Origin: Anaerolineae bacterium
Lineage (GTDB): Bacteria > Chloroflexota > Anaerolineae > Promineifilales > Promineifilaceae
NCBI GenBank assembly: GCA_028284105.1
Contig: JANQSK010000806.1
Coordinates: 1-9,127 of the forward strand
Direction: 5' to 3'
DNA length: 9,127 bases
Part shown: piece by piece, positions 6,199 through 9,127 of the stretch
How the letters are laid out: each line of letters opens with the position of its first letter
How positions within the stretch are numbered: the first letter of the stretch is position 1
The notes under the pieces: model-generated
The model's input: only the letters and a program-made list of their open reading frames with translations
Told to the model about the DNA's origin: nothing
The model's database searches: none
Translations under genes and position numbers: made by a program

Positions 6199-6954
6199 TT
6201 AGCCAGAAACGGCCGTTCTGAGCGCCTCAGGATCAAGAATCGTGATATACCCCTGCCGAGTGGAGATCCATTCCGATTTGCGAAACTCACTTAAACAACG
6301 ATTGATGCGCTCTCGGGTTGCACCCAGCATCCCTGCTAAGGTCGTTTGGGTGATTTGCATATCAATGAACACACCGTCGTCTTCAACTCGACCATAATCA
6401 TGGGCTAGCTCAAGCAACTTACGAGCTAAACGTTGGGTGATAGTTAATGATGCGAAGCCATCGATTTGTTGTGTATTGTAACGAACGCGTTGGCTCAGTA
6501 CCTGCATGAAATTCATTGCTAGCTGTGGCATTTTGCGCATATGTTGTCGGAACGATTCGCGCCCTAAAATGAGCAAAACGGTTCCTTCAAGCGCAACGGC
6601 CGTTGCAGAGCGAGGCAGGCCATCAATGACGGAAAGTTCCCCAAACAGTTCCCCTGGACGGCCAAACAAAATCACAGATGTTTCACTGCCATCCATGCCG
6701 TTTACAAAGATGCGAATTTGGCCAGCTTGAATGATGTAGAGTACCTGACCGGGATCCCCTTCACGGAAAATAATCTCACCCTGTTTATAGCGTCGCGCCA
6801 TGGTATCCTGAGCAATTTGATTCAATTGATGCTCAGAGAGTTCAGCAAATAGGGGAATGTTTTTTAGAAATGCTACCTTGTCCATGCGTTTCTCCATGAC
6901 GCTTTTTTTCAGTGTCGTCAATGGTCGGTGTATTGATTGTACCTTGCTACTCAT
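6199..6954 (-). CDS. Crp/Fnr-family transcription regulator (cNMP-binding domain plus winged helix)
   Basis: A 251-residue regulator. The effector domain (about 27-145) contains the phosphate-binding cassette GELFGELSVIDGLPRSATAVA (101-121), with E106, R115 and S116 in the positions that contact cyclic nucleotide in CAP and PKA. A dimer helix follows, then an HTH_Crp domain (about 165-245). The recognition helix ATRERINRCL aligns with E. coli CRP CSRETVGRIL, placing R214, E215 and R219 on CRP R180, E181 and R185, the residues that read TGTGA. No cysteine cluster is present for an Fnr-type iron-sulfur cluster. The ATG at 6954 has a strong GGGAG six to seven bases upstream; it gives about 24 residues ahead of the usual domain start. 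The small membrane-protein gene follows 25 bases on. cAMP binding is plausible, not shown. Confidence 0.92.
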   Translation of the reverse strand: MSSKVQSIHRPLTTLKKSVMEKRMDKVAFLKNIPLFAELSEHQLNQIAQDTMARRYKQGEIIFREGDPGQVLYIIQAGQIRIFVNGMDGSETSVILFGRPGELFGELSVIDGLPRSATAVALEGTVLLILGRESFRQHMRKMPQLAMNFMQVLSQRVRYNTQQIDGFASLTITQRLARKLLELAHDYGRVEDDGVFIDMQITQTTLAGMLGATRERINRCLSEFRKSEWISTRQGYITILDPEALRTAVSG

Positions 6955-6993
6955 TTTATTCTCCCTTAAGTGAAACGAAGTTTGAATCTAACC

Positions 6994-7016
6994 AACGACT
7001 GATGATACAGGTCGTT
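6994..7016 (-). promoter_or_regulatory. Hairpin in the leader of the Crp-type gene
   Basis: AACGACTG (6994-7001) pairs with CAGGTCGTT (7008-7016), leaving one unpaired G and a 6-base loop (ATGATA). It lies 40-60 bases before the regulator's start codon in the 191-base gap 6955-7145. It has no T-run on either side, so it is not a terminator. A TAAAAT hexamer (7051-7046, minus strand) further up could be the -10 of this gene, but no fitting -35 is visible. The hairpin's role, if any, is unknown. Confidence 0.35.
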
Positions 7017-7084
7017 TCCTCAAGGTTTGGTAGCTGTGAGCATCTATTTTAATTCAACTCGTTGCTTCCAAACACTGAACTGAG

Positions 7085-7127
7085 GTGAAAAATGTGTGAG
7101 TGAAGTGTAAAAATCAAGCACCTTCAC
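7085..7127 (-). terminator. Possible weak terminator after the DUF3307 gene
   Basis: In the minus-strand message, GTGAAGGTG (7127-7119) can pair with CACTTCAC (7107-7100) around an 11-base loop with one bulged G. A run of five T follows about 7 bases further on (7092-7088). It sits 19 bases past the DUF3307 stop. The stem is short and the T-run is set off from it, so the call is tentative. Confidence 0.3.
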
Positions 7128-7145
7128 CCACATCATACCTTCAAA

Positions 7146-7832
7146 TTAGATCAAACTCAGTAAGACACCTATCCCAACAGCGGCTGCGATGCTTACAAGC
7201 CACTCAGCCAAATAAACGGCCGTTTTCTCACTTTGGTTAATTTGCTGCCACTCCATCGCTAAACGGGGTGCCACAACAAACGGTACAAGCAAGAACTGTC
7301 CTAAGATGACAAACGTGGCCATCAAAACTCGCTCCAAAATCCCCAAATACTTATTGTTGTCCCCAAATTCTGGTGGTGAATTATTAACTAAACCATAGGC
7401 CGCAAACTTAATCACCACCCATGCTGGCATTGTTAAAAAGGCATACCCTACCAAATACACCATCATCTGGTCGTTTTGGAACAGCCCATGAACAAAGTTC
7501 GAGACAAATGATAAATCTAAATAACCACCAAGCCCTAAAGCGATAAAGATTACAATGAAGTGGGCTAGTTGATCCAATGAGAATCGAACCAACGGTGAAA
7601 ATTTAGGCTTGGTCAGGAATTGCACTGCATCAATAAGATAGTGCATCACCCCGATAAACGTGACTAAGTACCAAACTGGCTGGAAAGGCATCGCAAAAAG
7701 CCAGGTGACTATAAAAACGATAATGCAGTGAACAGTAACCCCTGCTAATGCTCGACTTTTCCAGGCCGCCAATTGGTTCCATTGTAAGATGTAATCACCC
7801 ACTAAATGTGCTAAAAGCATTGCTAAAATCAT
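7146..7832 (-). CDS. DUF3307-family integral membrane protein
   Basis: A 228-residue membrane protein with about six hydrophobic segments. It has the conserved polar residues of the DUF3307 family embedded in its helices: H9 with G12-D13 in LLAHLVGDYILQW, K25, H35, H64 and D68 in VMHYLIDAV, D87-Q88 and H91 in LDQLAHF, and the C-terminal KYLGILERVLM (161-171). The His/Asp pattern within the membrane hints at a metal site, but no function is established for the family to my knowledge. The start at 7832 is well supported by GGGAGG five bases upstream. It stands alone on the minus strand, diverging from the YjbQ gene. One AACGGCCGTT copy encodes T-A-V near its end. Confidence 0.82.
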   Translation of the reverse strand: MILAMLLAHLVGDYILQWNQLAAWKSRALAGVTVHCIIVFIVTWLFAMPFQPVWYLVTFIGVMHYLIDAVQFLTKPKFSPLVRFSLDQLAHFIVIFIALGLGGYLDLSFVSNFVHGLFQNDQMMVYLVGYAFLTMPAWVVIKFAAYGLVNNSPPEFGDNNKYLGILERVLMATFVILGQFLLVPFVVAPRLAMEWQQINQSEKTAVYLAEWLVSIAAAVGIGVLLSLI

Positions 7833-8113
7833 GACATCCTCCCGTGGAAGTTATTGCGTAGACAGCCTGAACCAGACCGTTGCCCAATAACGGCTCCAAT
7901 AAAAAAATTGATTTGTCTTGTTATTTATAATTTGGGAGCAATTGTGCCCCGCAATCTCTGGTCGTATGCTTGCTATATTGAAAGAGATGACAAGCGAATA
8001 TAGCTTTATAATAGATAAAATGAGGGTGGGGCGCTGTGAAAAACGTCACAACGAAATAAAATTCGATTAATTTGCCTACAGAGCAGTTTTGGCACAGTGG
8101 AATTGAGGCCAAT
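7833..8113. promoter_or_regulatory. Intergenic control region between DUF3307 and yjbQ-like genes
   Basis: This 281-base divergent gap is the longest gene-free stretch. It is AT-rich, with a run of seven A at 7901-7907. Plus-strand TATAAT hexamers occur at 7926-7931 and 8007-8012, but neither has a good -35 at normal distance; ATGACA at 7987-7992 is 14 bases from the second. A short inverted repeat CCGTT / AACGG (7877-7893) has no T-run. The Crp-type operator at 8035-8050 is listed separately. No small open reading frame with a ribosome site is evident besides the flanking genes. Confidence 0.4.
8035..8050. promoter_or_regulatory. Perfect Crp-type operator TGTGA-N6-TCACA
   Basis: The sequence TGTGAAAAACGTCACA has both perfect CRP half-sites with the canonical 6-base spacer. 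Its centre lies about 71 bases before the yjbQ-like ATG and about 210 bases before the divergent DUF3307 start. It is downstream of the TATAAT at 8007-8012, so it would repress that promoter if it is used, or help activate a weaker one nearer the gene. The Crp-type protein encoded at 6199-6954 keeps the residues that read this half-site, so it is the obvious candidate binder. Confidence 0.65.
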
Positions 8114-8533
8114 ATGACAGTAGAAACTTACCAAATTAAATTAAAAACACAGGGGGATGCGGACGCCCACAACATCACTGAGTCGGTCGCTGGTATCTTA
8201 AATGGCTCCCATTTGATGAATGGCTTGGCGACGGTGTTTTGCCCATCTGCAACCAGCAGCGTAACGACGATTGAATTTGAAGAAGGGTGTGTAACCGATA
8301 TGCGACGTCTGTTTGATGAGATTGCTCACCCCAACAGACCATATGCCCACAATGCTCGATGGGGAGACGGCAATGGACATAGTCATGTGCGGGCAGCGAT
8401 GTTGGGGCCTTCTATTACAGTGCCATTTGTAAACGGCCGTTTAACCCTCGGCACGTGGCAGCAAATTATCTATCTTGATTTTGATAATCGCCCTAGGCAA
8501 AGGGAACTGGTTGTACAGTTGATGGGGGAATAG
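8114..8533 (+). CDS. YjbQ / UPF0047 family protein (thiamine-phosphate-synthase-like fold)
   Basis: A 139-residue soluble protein that matches UPF0047 (COG0432, YjbQ) end to end. It has a TQGDADAHNITESV start, GLATVFCPSATSS (37-49), YAHNARWGDGNGHSHVRAAMLG (77-98) with H79, H89 and H91 as the likely metal-site histidines, and NGRLTLGTWQQIIYLDFDNRPRQRE (107-131). E. coli YjbQ has been reported to have weak thiamine-phosphate-synthase activity; the physiological role is unsettled. The usual histidine of the 'HTTA' segment is serine here (S46), a variant I recall in one branch of the family. The start at 8114 is set by GAGG at 8105-8108, five bases upstream; an in-frame TTG at 8072 lacks support. 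It stands alone, with a perfect Crp-type site in its upstream region and a strong terminator after it. Confidence 0.88.
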   Translation: MTVETYQIKLKTQGDADAHNITESVAGILNGSHLMNGLATVFCPSATSSVTTIEFEEGCVTDMRRLFDEIAHPNRPYAHNARWGDGNGHSHVRAAMLGPSITVPFVNGRLTLGTWQQIIYLDFDNRPRQRELVVQLMGE

Positions 8534-8601
8534 CGTTGGGATTTATCAGAACGAGGGATTGGAGAATAGGAGAGAGTTAAAGATGAGAGAAAAGAGCAGA
8601 G

Positions 8602-8646
8602 AAGTGATGAGCAATTTGGGGTTGCTTCTTTAATTGCCCATCACTT
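8602..8646. terminator. Strong bidirectional hairpin terminator
   Basis: AAGTGATGAGCAATT (8602-8616) pairs with AATTGCCCATCACTT (8632-8646): 15 positions with one mismatch, which becomes a G-U pair in the minus-strand RNA. The loop is 15 bases. T-rich sequence follows on both strands (GAAATTTATCTGTTT on plus, CTCTGCTCTTTTCTC on minus). It lies between the convergent yjbQ-like and PHP genes, 68 bases after the first stop and 13 after the second, as expected for a shared terminator. Confidence 0.75.
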
Positions 8647-8659
8647 GAAATTTATCTGT

Positions 8660-9127
8660 TTAGACAGGAACGGCCGTGTTTAGGCGAGCCAACAAATCAT
8701 CTAAGACTTCTTGTTGAACACCTGCTTTACCGATAGGCCGATCAATGCGGTCGTGGCAATCTGAGCCGCCCGTTTTGAGTAAGCCATACGCATCAGCCCA
8801 TTGACCCATCAATTCACGATGTTCAGGGGCATGGCCAGGATATTCAACCTCGAGCCCATCAAGTCCTAATAAATCATTATCCAAAAATTCAGGCATCAAA
8901 ATTTCAACAATATCAATTGATGGTAAGACTTCGTTGTATAAGCTCTTGCCAGGGAAAGACCCTGCCGCAGGGTGTGCAAATACGCGAACTAATTGTGGGT
9001 ATTTGTGGAGTAGCGGTGTGAGCTGAGAAGGATCAATGCCTGATGGCACGTATGATTTACTATCGTTTCCAATTAGCTTGTTAATTTGCTCTTTATCGAG
9101 ACCGTGGTTTTCACCTAAAGCTTTTGC
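8660..9127 (-). CDS. PHP-domain phosphoesterase, C-terminal fragment
   Basis: An open frame of 155 codons plus stop enters from the right edge with no break, so the N-terminus is outside the window; the GTG at 9049 is not the start. The visible part carries PHP-family segments in order: YVPSGIDPSQL, VRVFAHPAAG (metal histidine), GLDGLEVEYPGHAPEHRELM, and ADAYGLLKTGGSDCHDR with the final Asp-x-His metal pair. This is the C-terminal half of YciV-type PHP proteins, which act as nucleoside 3',5'-bisphosphate phosphatase or 5'-to-3' exonuclease. The first histidine motifs of the PHP domain cannot be checked. Its stop is 13 bases from the shared hairpin terminator. An ACGGCCGT copy lies five codons from the stop. 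Confidence 0.8.
   Translation of the reverse strand, partial: AKALGENHGLDKEQINKLIGNDSKSYVPSGIDPSQLTPLLHKYPQLVRVFAHPAAGSFPGKSLYNEVLPSIDIVEILMPEFLDNDLLGLDGLEVEYPGHAPEHRELMGQWADAYGLLKTGGSDCHDRIDRPIGKAGVQQEVLDDLLARLNTAVPV

Larger units (their letters stand above)
24..8677. repeat. Dispersed highly iterated palindrome ACGGCCGT (core of AACGGCCGTT), 16 copies
   Basis: The full 10-base palindrome AACGGCCGTT is at 24-33, 1752-1761, 2679-2688, 4031-4040, 4169-4178, 5461-5470, 6208-6217, 6595-6604, 7215-7224 and 8432-8441. The 8-base core alone is at 2507-2514, 3087-3094, 3671-3678, 4462-4469, 5380-5387 and 8670-8677. A one-mismatch copy is at 4074-4081. Base composition predicts far fewer than one core per window (roughly 0.1 by my estimate). 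Every copy is inside a gene. Its behaviour is like HIP1 (GCGATCGC) of cyanobacteria. Confidence 0.9.

Noticed and set aside
7877..7893. CCGTT-N7-AACGG inverted repeat in the DUF3307/yjbQ gap as an operator or terminator
   Set aside because: Only five paired bases, no T-run and no link to a known binding motif; could be chance.
8072..8113. TTG at 8072 as the start of the YjbQ-like protein
   Set aside because: It adds 14 residues not typical of the family; the ATG at 8114 has GAGG five bases upstream and gives the usual length.
24..8677. The repeated ACGGCCGT as a CRISPR array or an insertion-sequence footprint
   Set aside because: Copies are 8-10 bases, irregularly spaced by hundreds to over 1700 bases, inside intact genes, with no common flanks.
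9047..9049. GTG at 9049 as the start of the PHP protein
   Set aside because: The frame stays open to the window edge and a full PHP domain needs an N-terminal half; no ribosome site is present there.

Overview
The window reads as an ordinary bacterial chromosome segment of moderate GC (mid-forties percent by eye). It is densely packed with metabolic, membrane and regulatory genes and has no transposase, phage gene, tRNA, rRNA or CRISPR array. The protein repertoire would fit a Chloroflexota-like (Anaerolineae-type) bacterium: a UPF0104/LPG-synthase-like membrane protein, a DUF3307 protein, a Crp-type regulator, a COG3575 nucleotidyltransferase and a variant YjbQ protein. That assignment is an impression from protein style, not a proof.

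Layout. (1) 1-3304, minus strand: a tightly coupled run transcribed HD phosphohydrolase > GNAT acetyltransferase > dual-specificity-type phosphatase with an extra N-terminal domain > amidohydrolase-2 > acyl-CoA synthetase (cut by the window edge). Neighbouring genes overlap or lie within 3 bases. (2) 3380-4918: an ASCH-domain gene (minus) diverges from a two-gene plus-strand unit, COG3575 nucleotidyltransferase then GNAT acetyltransferase, across a 40-base gap. (3) 4915-6954, minus strand: Crp/Fnr-type regulator > small two-helix membrane protein > UPF0104 membrane protein. The last converges on the GNAT gene with overlapping stop codons. (4) 7146-7832, minus strand: DUF3307 membrane protein. 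(5) 8114-8533, plus strand: YjbQ/UPF0047 protein. Its upstream region holds a perfect TGTGA-N6-TCACA Crp-type operator. (6) 8660 to the window end, minus strand: the C-terminal part of a PHP-domain phosphoesterase, separated from yjbQ by a strong bidirectional hairpin terminator.

The most unusual signal is not a gene. The palindrome ACGGCCGT occurs 16 times in 9.1 kb, 10 of them as the full AACGGCCGTT. All copies are inside coding sequence, and they occur in three reading phases in otherwise unrelated genes. This resembles the highly iterated palindrome HIP1 of cyanobacteria in behaviour, with a different sequence. Two further observations connect genes to control. The Crp-type protein keeps the R-E-x-x-x-R recognition-helix residues that read TGTGA, and a perfect site for it lies in the window. 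Three genes (HD, nucleotidyltransferase, UPF0104) have a -10-like hexamer 6-8 bases before the ATG and no Shine-Dalgarno, which suggests leaderless transcripts. I see no convincing new defence or mobile system.
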